From positions 1-13,894 of the forward strand of contig CANHYZ010000018.1 in assembly GCA_947464885.1 (NCBI GenBank): a stretch of 13,894 bases of DNA. The letters are read 5' to 3'. Position numbers and translations under genes: made by a program. This DNA is from Flavobacteriales bacterium (GTDB taxonomy: Bacteria; Bacteroidota; Bacteroidia; Flavobacteriales_D; Sanyastnellaceae). The notes under the pieces were generated by a model. It ran no database searches. It worked only from the letters and a program-made list of their open reading frames with translations, and was not told the origin of the DNA. Positions 7,719 through 13,894 of the stretch are shown here, piece after piece (the first letter of the stretch is position 1; every line of letters begins with the position of its first letter).

Positions 7719-7786
7719 CATCCGTCATCCGTCATCTGTCATCTGTCATCTGTCATCTGTCATCCGTCATCTGTCATCCGTCATCT
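7719..7786. repeat. tandem heptanucleotide array, TCYGTCA x 9 plus partial units
   Basis: Nine consecutive 7-base units fill 7721-7783 without interruption. Four read TCCGTCA and five read TCTGTCA, in the order C C T T T T C T C for the third base; CA precedes the array and TCT follows it. The only variation is C/T at that one position. The array occupies almost all of the space between the terminator and the patatin stop codon (7788-7790). It would be transcribed as the 3' untranslated tail of the patatin mRNA as repeats of TGACRGA. It resembles short heptameric repeats reported in other bacteria, but its function is unknown. Confidence 0.95.
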
Positions 7787-7787
7787 T

Positions 7788-10112
7788 TTAGTCCCTCGGT
7801 GACCGATTAAACAGTATGTATCCGAAGTTGAACAAGAAGCTCCAAGGCTCTTCTTTTTTGTCGTAGTAGTTTGCACTCAAACTCACGGGGCCCAGCGGGG
7901 AATGGTAAATCAGTGAGGTGGCTGCTATGTATTTCATGCTGCCTGATAAATCGTAGGTAGCTTGATCGAGTTCGTTGCGAACAATGGCACCAAAGGGTTG
8001 GAAGGCATACCCTTCTGAGCGCCATTCGAGATTTTTGGAAAAGGGAACGACGGCTACCATGCCGAAGGATGTATACTGGTGGGCGCGAAACTGGGGCAGG
8101 AAATAGGTCTTGCTTTCCGCAATAGGCTGATAGGCCGGAGCAATGATGGATGAAGCGATGTAATTGTTGAAGAAGTCTTGTGTGCTCCAAACCGCTTCTA
8201 AAGCGAATCCGGCCTTGAAACGTTTACTTTGAAAGAAATAGTTTTGATAGTTCATCTTTGCGACGTACCAGTCGTGTTTGCGTTCAGTCGTGTCGCGTAT
8301 TTCAGAGGTTGAACCCGGAATGGAGAATTCTGTCCCGGCTACATTTTTTACGGCGAGATTGATGTAAGAGCCTGATGAGGCGAATTGCTTTCGGTTGAGC
8401 GTGTTGCGCTCGTAACTCAATCGAAACACGGTGGCATCGAATTCAGTGCGGTCAGCGGTATCGGTGGAAATGAAATTGGTGATTTGATAGTACTCGTCAA
8501 ATTGGTGGGTAAAAATTCCGTCAGCTCGGAAAACGCCTTTGGAGCCGGCCGGTACGGTGACCGAAAGTTCACCGAAGCGCTCATTCATCAAAACAAAAGA
8601 GGGCTTAACATCTTCGAAGAAAGTGGAAAGGCTCTTGTAGTAATCCCATCGATTGAATGTAAAGCCACCTTGCACCGATAATGGAAATGCACCCGAAATA
8701 TCCCAGCGAATTTGTCCCTGCACGGAACCGTAAAACCGACCGAAATAACTATTCGCCGATAAGGTGGAAGAGGTAAGGCCAAATAGGTTGTACTTCATTC
8801 CAATAAAGCCTGTGTTAATGGAGCGAGAGGAAAAGTTGCCCCCGAAGGACAGCAGCAAATCTTTCTCTTTTTTCACATCGAGGTTGAGTCGGAAGCTATT
8901 GGATTCTGGCTTGTAAGTGGTTGTAGGAAAGATCGAGTTGATTTTGTCGTCACCGAAAAGTTTGAAGTAGGGCTTCTTGAGTTTTTCCAACGGCGCTTGC
9001 CCCGACTTTTTCACCATGATTTTTTGGACGTAACGCCGCTGCGATTTTTTCAGACCTTCAATGGTAATTTCATCAATAATCAAGGGTTTGTATTTGTGCT
9101 GAAATTCCCGGCGCTTTGTGTTTTTCTGAGCGAGTGTCTCTGTGCGTTGAATGGCTTGCTTGATGGCCGGTAACTGTTCCAACGCCTTGGTGTAACCTAG
9201 GTCAATAGCTTCTGCGGTCTTCTCAAAATCAAAGGTGGCGATATTGGGTAGAACGGGAGATACGATGACGGTTTCGTTGATGGGGATGACCGGCTCCGAG
9301 CGGTAGAGAATCATCGATTGAAGTTGTGATAGCAAATCATCTTCCGTAGGCTTGGGATTGCTGCCTGAAACATTGCATCCCAGAATCACATCAGGTCTAA
9401 ACTCGCGATACACCATGTCAATCGGGAAGTTGTTGTAGATGCCGCCATCGAACAATAATTGTCCGTTGACTCTTCGTGGCGGTAAGTAAAATGGATAGGT
9501 ACACGATGCGCGCGCTGCCACATTGAGTGGTCCGCCGCGAAAAACAATCTCTTGTTTATTCTCCACATCGGCCGCGATGCAGCGAAATGGTATAAACAGG
9601 TTGTCGAAGTTTTCACCACAAGCAGCAGAGGCCTGACTGAACCCTTCCATGAACTTCCAATCAAGTAACACAGGATTGATCAAATTCGTGGGAAGGGCAT
9701 TCGTCATCAAGTTACCTGAAGAGTAACGCAGCGTGGCGAAAGAAGCATCCGTTTCGCGACTCTTGAAATAGAACTCCAACTCGTCGTTTCGCTCACCCGT
9801 GGCCATAGCCAGGAATTCGTCGGTACGCACCAGGCTGTCGATTTGCGCTACCGTAAATCCCGATGCATACATTCCGGCAATGACCGCGCCCATGCTTGTT
9901 CCGCCGATATAATCAACCGGAATGTCGTTTTCTTCCAGAACTTTCAGAAACCCGACGTGTGCCATGGCTGTAGCGCCACCGCCGCTAAGAACGACGGCTA
10001 CTTTCTGGCCCCAAATTCCTTGCGTCATGCAGGTTACGCAAAGCCATACAGGTAGCCACGTTCCCGTGAGTCGGAGAAGCTGATTTGCGAAATTAGATGT
10101 CGTTATTGGCAC
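7788..10112 (-). CDS. patatin-like phospholipase with POTRA-like segment and C-terminal outer-membrane barrel (type Vd-like)
   Basis: A 774-residue outer-membrane protein predicted to hydrolyse lipid acyl esters. Layout: hydrophobic signal region ending near WGQ (residue 36); patatin domain from about 37 to 310 with nucleophile motif GTSMG (Ser73) and catalytic partner DGG (Asp222); a POTRA-like segment at about 343-415; then alternating beta-strand sequence to the C-terminus, ending in strand FLFNFGYILFN and a short charged tail, as in BamA/Omp85-type barrels. This architecture matches type Vd autotransporters such as Pseudomonas PlpD and a large Bacteroidota family. The oxyanion-loop motif reads SGGGATAMAH, lacking the Lys/Arg-Gly usual after GGGx. 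The start is GTG at 10112: an in-frame stop lies just upstream, and the next ATG (residue 29) would remove most of the signal peptide. It lies 64 bases downstream of the btuF-like gene on the same strand and may share its transcript. Confidence 0.9.
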   Translation of the reverse strand: MPITTSNFANQLLRLTGTWLPVWLCVTCMTQGIWGQKVAVVLSGGGATAMAHVGFLKVLEENDIPVDYIGGTSMGAVIAGMYASGFTVAQIDSLVRTDEFLAMATGERNDELEFYFKSRETDASFATLRYSSGNLMTNALPTNLINPVLLDWKFMEGFSQASAACGENFDNLFIPFRCIAADVENKQEIVFRGGPLNVAARASCTYPFYLPPRRVNGQLLFDGGIYNNFPIDMVYREFRPDVILGCNVSGSNPKPTEDDLLSQLQSMILYRSEPVIPINETVIVSPVLPNIATFDFEKTAEAIDLGYTKALEQLPAIKQAIQRTETLAQKNTKRREFQHKYKPLIIDEITIEGLKKSQRRYVQKIMVKKSGQAPLEKLKKPYFKLFGDDKINSIFPTTTYKPESNSFRLNLDVKKEKDLLLSFGGNFSSRSINTGFIGMKYNLFGLTSSTLSANSYFGRFYGSVQGQIRWDISGAFPLSVQGGFTFNRWDYYKSLSTFFEDVKPSFVLMNERFGELSVTVPAGSKGVFRADGIFTHQFDEYYQITNFISTDTADRTEFDATVFRLSYERNTLNRKQFASSGSYINLAVKNVAGTEFSIPGSTSEIRDTTERKHDWYVAKMNYQNYFFQSKRFKAGFALEAVWSTQDFFNNYIASSIIAPAYQPIAESKTYFLPQFRAHQYTSFGMVAVVPFSKNLEWRSEGYAFQPFGAIVRNELDQATYDLSGSMKYIAATSLIYHSPLGPVSLSANYYDKKEEPWSFLFNFGYILFNRSPRD

Positions 10113-10128
10113 GCCTCAAAGTTGAGGC
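10113..10128. repeat. 16-base inverted repeat touching the patatin start codon
   Basis: GCCTCAA (10113-10119) and TTGAGGC (10122-10128) are perfect inverted copies separated by 2 bases, directly upstream of the GTG start. On the minus strand it includes CAACTTTG, one base off the Bacteroidetes -7 element, with a TTG 21 bases before it. It could therefore be a promoter with an overlapping operator, or chance. The loop is too short for a good RNA hairpin. Confidence 0.3.
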
Positions 10129-10176
10129 AAGTCATGAATTGCCGCCAACAGATTTACGTCATTTTTTGAACGATGT

Positions 10177-10962
10177 TTAAAGGCTAAATGTTGCCGTGTA
10201 CGGTCGTGGGTCGAATTGTGCTAAACGCGAACCATACCAGCTGAACATGGCGCCATCTGCAAGCATCACCTTGGCGCCAGGAATAAGCAATCGCATAGCG
10301 TCGCAGTGTGCTTCATTAAAAGGGAAGGGCTCCGATGAGAGCAGGACCAGTTCAGGTTGGGCCTCAATGAGCGCTTGTTCGGTTACCACGGGATAGCGGG
10401 AGTCCTTTCGAGGGGCAAATACATTGAAGCATCCCGAAGCCTCAAGCATGCTGTGAATAAAGGTGTCCGCATTGATGCTCATGAAGGGATTGTTCCAGAT
10501 TAAATAGGCTGTGCGAATTGGGACGGTTGGCAGTGCCAGTTGATGAAATCGATCCTTAATACGATTGACTATTTGACACGCTTCCACTTCGCGCCGCGTG
10601 ATTTGTCCTACGGTGTCAATCATGGCTGTGGCATCGCCGAGAGTCCTGACATCACTGATCCAAACCGGAAAACGCGCCATCAGCCATTCCATCTGCGCTT
10701 GGTCGTTCTCTTCCTTATTGGCTAAAATCAAGTCAGGTGCAAGGGAAGCAATCGCCTCGAGTTTGAGGGTCTTTGTTCCGCCAATGCGTTGTTTCGATCG
10801 AAACCATTGATCAGGTGAGGTGCAGAATTTTGTGATTCCCACTACCTCGCGCTCAAGACCAAGGTCAGCCAGTAGCTCCGTTTGCGAAGGAACAGTGGAT
10901 ACGATGCGTTGCGGAGAGTCTGCAACATGCACGGTGCGGTTGAGCTGATCGATGTAGGTCAT
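10177..10962 (-). CDS. helical-backbone metal receptor / BtuF-like substrate-binding-fold protein without signal peptide
   Basis: A 261-residue protein of the periplasmic-binding fold used for vitamin B12 and iron chelates. Family features seen: DQLNRTVHVADSPQRIVSTVPSQTELLADLG at the N-terminus, KFCTSPDQWF, RIGGTKTLKLEAIASLAPDLILANKEEN, PVWISDVRTL, a central helix, then IWNNPFMSINADTFIHSMLEASG and QPELVLLSSEPFPF. The ATG at 10962 is preferred because the family begins with this strand. A GTG at 11025 would add 21 residues (with a short VLFVAPC stretch) that form neither a convincing signal peptide nor a lipobox. As read, the protein is cytoplasmic or exported by an unknown route, which is odd for a solute-binding protein. 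No ABC permease, ATPase or TonB receptor gene is nearby. The gene is divergent from dnaK and upstream of the patatin gene. Ligand is unknown; cobalamin or a metal chelate is a family-based guess. Confidence 0.85.
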   Translation of the reverse strand: MTYIDQLNRTVHVADSPQRIVSTVPSQTELLADLGLEREVVGITKFCTSPDQWFRSKQRIGGTKTLKLEAIASLAPDLILANKEENDQAQMEWLMARFPVWISDVRTLGDATAMIDTVGQITRREVEACQIVNRIKDRFHQLALPTVPIRTAYLIWNNPFMSINADTFIHSMLEASGCFNVFAPRKDSRYPVVTEQALIEAQPELVLLSSEPFPFNEAHCDAMRLLIPGAKVMLADGAMFSWYGSRLAQFDPRPYTATFSL

Positions 10963-11151
10963 TGCCGAAGTTTTCGCGTCACAAGGTGCGACAAAAAGTA
11001 CGTGCCCTTCAGGTTTGACTGTCACGATTTTGAGCCTTCAGAACCAAAAACTGACACATTTACAGCATTTCAGTTCATGAGAGCCTGTGGCAAGGAGGTT
11101 GAAAGCGGGCCGGCGTCAAACAAACTGACATCACAAACGAAATTCAACAAC

Positions 11152-13050
11152 ATGAGCAAAGTAATAGGTATTGACTTAGGAACTACCAACAGCTGCGTCG
11201 CCGTAATGGAAGGTAACGAGCCGGTAGTAATTGCCAACAGTGAGGGGAAGCGCACAACGCCTTCGGTAGTGGCATTTGTAGAAGGTGGCGAACGTAAGGT
11301 GGGTGATCCTGCTAAGCGTCAGGCCATCACCAATCCAACCAAGACGGTATATTCGATCAAACGCTTCATGGGAAGCAGCTACGACGAGTGTGCTCGTGAG
11401 GCATCACGTGTGCCCTACCAAGTTGTCAAGGGCGATGGCAATACGCCACGCGTGAAGATTGACGACCGTAACTACACACCACAGGAGATTTCGGCCATGG
11501 TTCTTCAGAAGATGAAGAAAACGGCAGAGGATTATCTCGGTCATGAAGTAACTGAAGCCGTTATCACCGTTCCGGCCTACTTCAACGACGCCCAGCGTCA
11601 GGCTACCAAGGAAGCCGGTGAAATCGCCGGTCTTACGGTTAAACGTATCATCAACGAACCAACAGCTGCCGCGTTAGCGTATGGTCTCGATAAGAAGTCA
11701 CAGGATATTAAAATCGTAGTTTTTGACTGCGGTGGTGGTACACACGACGTATCGGTCCTCGAATTGGGTGAAGGTGTATTCGAAGTACTCTCTACCGATG
11801 GTGATACGCACTTGGGTGGTGACGATTTCGACCAGGTGATTATCGATTGGTTGGTTCAGGAATTCAAGAATGAAAACGGCAATCAGTTCGATCTCATGAA
11901 GGATCCAATGGCCCTTCAGCGTTTGAAGGAAGGTGCGGAAAAGGCGAAAATTGAATTGTCATCCGGTACTTCTACCGAAATCAACTTGCCTTACATCATG
12001 CCGGTAGACGGTATTCCCAAGCACTTGGTGAAGACCCTGAGCCGCGCGAAATTCGAGCAGCTTGCCGATAGCTTGATTCAACGCACCATTGCTCCTTGTG
12101 AGAGTGCTTTGAAAAAGGCTGGTATCTCCGTAAAAGATATTGATGAGGTTATCCTCGTAGGTGGTTCAACCCGTATCCCGGCTATCCAGGAAGCGGTGAA
12201 GAAATACTTTGGCAAGGAGCCTTCAAAGGGTGTCAATCCTGACGAAGTAGTAGCTGTAGGTGCTGCCATTCAGGGCGGTGTTCTTACCGGTGAAGTGAAG
12301 GATGTGTTGTTGCTCGATGTTACGCCATTGGCCCTTGGTATTGAAACCATGGGTGGTGTGATGACGAAGTTGATTGACTCGAACACGACGATTCCAACCA
12401 AGAAGAGCGAGGTGTTCTCAACAGCAAGCGACAACCAGCCAAGCGTGGAAATCCACGTGCTGCAAGGTGAGCGCTCGATGGCGAAGGACAACCGTACCAT
12501 CGGTCGATTCCATCTCGATGGTCTGCCGTCAGCACCTCGTGGTGTTCCACAAATCGAAGTGACATTCGACATTGATGCCAATGGTATCATTCACGTGAGC
12601 GCCAAGGATAAGGCAACCGGTAAGGAGCAAAATATTCGCATCCAAGCTTCTTCAGGATTGAGCAAAGAGGAAATTGAAAAGATGAAGCGCGAGGCGGAGT
12701 TGAATGCTGAAAGTGATCGCATCGCCCGCGAGCAGGCTGATACCATCAACCAAGCCGACACCTTGATTTTCCAAACGGAAAAGCAAATGAAGGAGTTTGG
12801 TGATAAGATTCCGGCTGATAAGAAGGAACCGATTGAAAATGCACTGGCTGAATTGAAGAGTGCTCATGCCGACAAGGATATCGAGCGCTGCAAATCAGCC
12901 ATCGAAAACCTGAATAATGTATTTGGTGCAGCAGCGACAGACATGTACAATGCCTCAAGCCAGGAAGGCGGAAACACTGCAGGTACAGCAGGTCAAGACT
13001 CGGAAGTAACTGACGTCGATTTTGAGGAAGTGAAGGACGTGAAGAAATAA
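11152..13050 (+). CDS. dnaK: Hsp70 chaperone DnaK
   Basis: The cytoplasmic Hsp70 chaperone, which binds unfolded segments in an ATP cycle driven by DnaJ and GrpE. It has 632 residues, normal for the family. The ATG at 11152 gives the conserved start MSKVIGIDLGTTNSCVAV; the frame is open upstream to 10882 but that part is not DnaK-like. Visible: phosphate-1 loop IDLGTTNS; AYFNDAQRQATKEAG; NEPTAAALAYGLD; a phosphate-2 motif reading DCGGGTHDVS (192-201) instead of the common DLGGGTFD; ILVGGSTRIPAIQ; interdomain linker DVLLLD (384-389); the substrate-binding domain; a helical lid; and the C-terminal tail DVDFEEVKDVKK. dnaJ and grpE are not adjacent. A strong terminator follows, so the gene is probably monocistronic. 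The 189-base divergent gap upstream shows no CIRCE element and no clear consensus promoter. AAGGAGG at 11092-11098 is too far from the start to act as its ribosome binding site. Confidence 0.98.
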   Translation: MSKVIGIDLGTTNSCVAVMEGNEPVVIANSEGKRTTPSVVAFVEGGERKVGDPAKRQAITNPTKTVYSIKRFMGSSYDECAREASRVPYQVVKGDGNTPRVKIDDRNYTPQEISAMVLQKMKKTAEDYLGHEVTEAVITVPAYFNDAQRQATKEAGEIAGLTVKRIINEPTAAALAYGLDKKSQDIKIVVFDCGGGTHDVSVLELGEGVFEVLSTDGDTHLGGDDFDQVIIDWLVQEFKNENGNQFDLMKDPMALQRLKEGAEKAKIELSSGTSTEINLPYIMPVDGIPKHLVKTLSRAKFEQLADSLIQRTIAPCESALKKAGISVKDIDEVILVGGSTRIPAIQEAVKKYFGKEPSKGVNPDEVVAVGAAIQGGVLTGEVKDVLLLDVTPLALGIETMGGVMTKLIDSNTTIPTKKSEVFSTASDNQPSVEIHVLQGERSMAKDNRTIGRFHLDGLPSAPRGVPQIEVTFDIDANGIIHVSAKDKATGKEQNIRIQASSGLSKEEIEKMKREAELNAESDRIAREQADTINQADTLIFQTEKQMKEFGDKIPADKKEPIENALAELKSAHADKDIERCKSAIENLNNVFGAAATDMYNASSQEGGNTAGTAGQDSEVTDVDFEEVKDVKK

Positions 13051-13070
13051 CTTCTCGAAGCCATAGATTT

Positions 13071-13102
13071 AAAAGAGGCCCGCTATGGGCCTCTTTTTTT
13101 TT
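13071..13102 (+). terminator. rho-independent terminator after dnaK
   Basis: AAAAGAGGCCC (13071-13081) pairs perfectly with GGGCCTCTTTT (13087-13097) around the loop GCTAT, and T continues to 13102. It begins about 20 bases after the dnaK stop codon. Confidence 0.93.
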
Positions 13103-13107
13103 GCGTC

Positions 13108-13115
13108 TATATTTG
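13108..13115 (+). promoter_or_regulatory. probable -7 element of the mscL promoter
   Basis: TATATTTG matches the Bacteroidetes -7 consensus TAnnTTTG exactly and lies 23 bases before the mscL ATG. No good TTTG is seen 19-21 bases upstream, where the dnaK terminator stem lies (the nearest is ATG at 13085-13087), so the -33 half is poor. The preceding terminator makes a promoter here necessary. Confidence 0.42.
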
Positions 13116-13138
13116 GAGTACAATTAAACACCCACCCT

Positions 13139-13573
13139 ATGATCAAAGAATTCAAACAATTCGCATTGCGCGGAAACCTCATCGACATGGCAGTCGCATT
13201 CGTTATGGGAGCTGCTTTCGGAAAAATCGTTTCAGCATTCATTGATGGAATGGTTATGCCGATGATCGGTCTAATCCAGGGTCGCGATTTTTCAAATCTG
13301 TATTATCCGCTCTCCGAAAATGTGAGAAAGGCAAGAGAGGCAGCTGAAGCAACAGGAGGCGGTTTATCTCTTGAAAATGCCAAGGAAATCGGCCCGGTAA
13401 TCGCCTATGGCACATTCATTACGTACGCCATAGAATTCGTGATTATAGCGTTTATTATGTTTTTGGTTATCAAGGGTATGAACAAACTCAGAAGCAACGA
13501 GCCTGCGCCTGCGCCTGAAGTGAACCGCTCCGAGCAGCTGCTGGAAGAAATTCGCGATGCCCTGAAGAAATAA
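13139..13573 (+). CDS. mscL: large-conductance mechanosensitive channel MscL
   Basis: An inner-membrane channel that opens under membrane tension to release solutes during osmotic downshock; homopentamer in known members. It has 144 residues, within the family range. Seen: N-terminal amphipathic helix MIKEFKQFALRGN; TM1 with LIDMAVAFVMGAAFGKIVSAFI, including the small-residue pore pattern; the conserved MPMIGL exit; TM2 GTFITYAIEFVIIAFIMFLVIKGMNKL; and a charged C-terminal helix SEQLLEEIRDALKK. The periplasmic loop between the TMs is longer than in E. coli by roughly 15 residues (a charged, Gly-rich stretch around ATGGG). The ATG at 13139 begins the conserved helix; the frame extends upstream to 13085 but that part is terminator and promoter sequence. 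No terminator is apparent before the next gene 65 bases on, so read-through into it is possible. Confidence 0.96.
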   Translation: MIKEFKQFALRGNLIDMAVAFVMGAAFGKIVSAFIDGMVMPMIGLIQGRDFSNLYYPLSENVRKAREAAEATGGGLSLENAKEIGPVIAYGTFITYAIEFVIIAFIMFLVIKGMNKLRSNEPAPAPEVNRSEQLLEEIRDALKK

Positions 13574-13638
13574 CGGAATTTCAAGGTTATTCGGAAACCA
13601 TAGGTCGTTGCAGTTGTTATGATACCTAAAACCCACGA

Positions 13639-13894
13639 ATGACCAAACGGAGTGCATCATTAACCTTGCTAGGCGTTACGCTGTTTAGCGCGCTGTGCGT
13701 ATGGTTAGCATCCGGCTTGAAGTTCAGCTATGATTTTGAGGCTTTCTTTCCGCAAAACGATCCGGAAACTGACTTTTACATTGAGTTTCGAGAGAGTTTC
13801 GAAACAGACAACGACTTCTTCATCGTTGTGCTGGAAAGTAACGGAAGTGTATTTGATTCCACCTTTTTAAGTAAGGTAGATAGTCTCAATTCTC
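13639..13894 (+). CDS. MMPL/RND-family membrane transporter, N-terminal part (3' end outside window)
   Basis: An ATG at 13639 opens a frame that stays open to the end of the window, giving 85 residues. The N-terminus MTKRSASLTLLGVTLFSALCVWLASGLKFSYDF shows a single membrane segment (about residues 7-27). After it come FEAFFPQNDPETDFYIEFRESF and TDNDFFIVVLES, the start of the first large periplasmic domain. The 'F-P-ND-E' segment just after TM1, followed by a hydrophobic strand, is typical of the hydrophobe/amphiphile or MMPL exporters of the RND superfamily that are common in Bacteroidota. Substrate cannot be inferred from this fragment. It lies 65 bases downstream of mscL on the same strand, and no consensus promoter is evident in the gap. 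Confidence 0.8.
   Translation, partial: MTKRSASLTLLGVTLFSALCVWLASGLKFSYDFEAFFPQNDPETDFYIEFRESFETDNDFFIVVLESNGSVFDSTFLSKVDSLNS

Noticed and set aside
10963..11025. An extended N-terminus for the btuF-like protein from GTG 11025, with a possible lipobox VAPC
   Set aside because: Pro at the -1 position does not fit a lipobox, the hydrophobic stretch is too short, and family members start near the ATG at 10962.
11048..11130. The 9-base direct repeat AAACTGACA at 11048-11056 and 11122-11130 in the dnaK upstream region
   Set aside because: A pair of 9-base matches in a region this size is not rare enough to claim an operator, and no third copy is seen.
10882..11151. A 90-residue N-terminal extension of dnaK in the same open frame
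   Set aside because: It is not Hsp70-like, runs antisense through the 5' end of the divergent btuF-like gene, and the conserved start MSKVIGIDLGTT lies at 11152.
10963..11151. A CIRCE heat-shock operator upstream of dnaK
   Set aside because: No TTAGCACTC/GAGTGCTAA inverted pair is present in the gap.
13085..13138. An upstream start extending mscL by 18 residues
   Set aside because: The extension lies in the dnaK terminator and the probable mscL promoter; MscL proteins begin at the amphipathic helix encoded from 13139.
1..13894. A mobile element, defence island or biosynthetic cluster
   Set aside because: There is no transposase, integrase, toxin-antitoxin pair, nuclease/sensor pair or assembly-line enzyme, and the genes are mostly conserved housekeeping and envelope functions in mixed orientations.

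Overview
The window looks like ordinary chromosomal DNA from a member of the Bacteroidota. Four things point there: the LpxD, DnaK and class I methyltransferase sequences are of the Bacteroidota type; the histidine kinase and the patatin-barrel protein match families common in that phylum; Shine-Dalgarno sequences are mostly absent before starts; and at least one promoter fits the Bacteroidota -33/-7 consensus (TTTG, 19 bases, TAnnTTTG). The order or genus cannot be fixed from the sequence alone. No tRNA, rRNA, CRISPR array, transposase, integrase or phage gene is visible. Coding density is high and no gene-free stretch exceeds about 190 bases.

Layout, left to right. (1) The C-terminal part of lpxD (lipid A synthesis) is followed after 14 bases by a class I SAM methyltransferase of unknown substrate. 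(2) A small secreted protein of unknown function has its own promoter and a strong terminator. (3) A membrane histidine kinase with no response regulator beside it overlaps the start of gpmI (glycolytic phosphoglycerate mutase) by 11 bases. (4) A large Lhr-type DEXH helicase on the minus strand converges on gpmI so tightly that the two stop codons share TTAA. (5) A secreted TPR protein on the plus strand is followed by a bidirectional terminator and then an array of nine 7-base repeats. (6) On the minus strand lie a btuF-like solute-binding-fold protein without a signal peptide and, downstream of it, a patatin phospholipase fused to a POTRA-like segment and an outer-membrane barrel. (7) Divergent from these, dnaK stands alone with its own terminator, followed by mscL and the first 85 codons of an MMPL/RND-type membrane transporter that runs off the window.

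The genes do not form one pathway. Several concern the cell envelope (LpxD, the two secreted proteins, the histidine kinase, the patatin-barrel protein, MscL, the MMPL protein); the rest are housekeeping (GpmI, DnaK) or DNA repair (helicase). I found no convincing new multi-gene system. The points most worth a second look are the heptanucleotide array, the patatin-barrel fusion with its altered oxyanion loop, the kinase/gpmI overlap, the signal-less solute-binding protein and the unknown secreted proteins.
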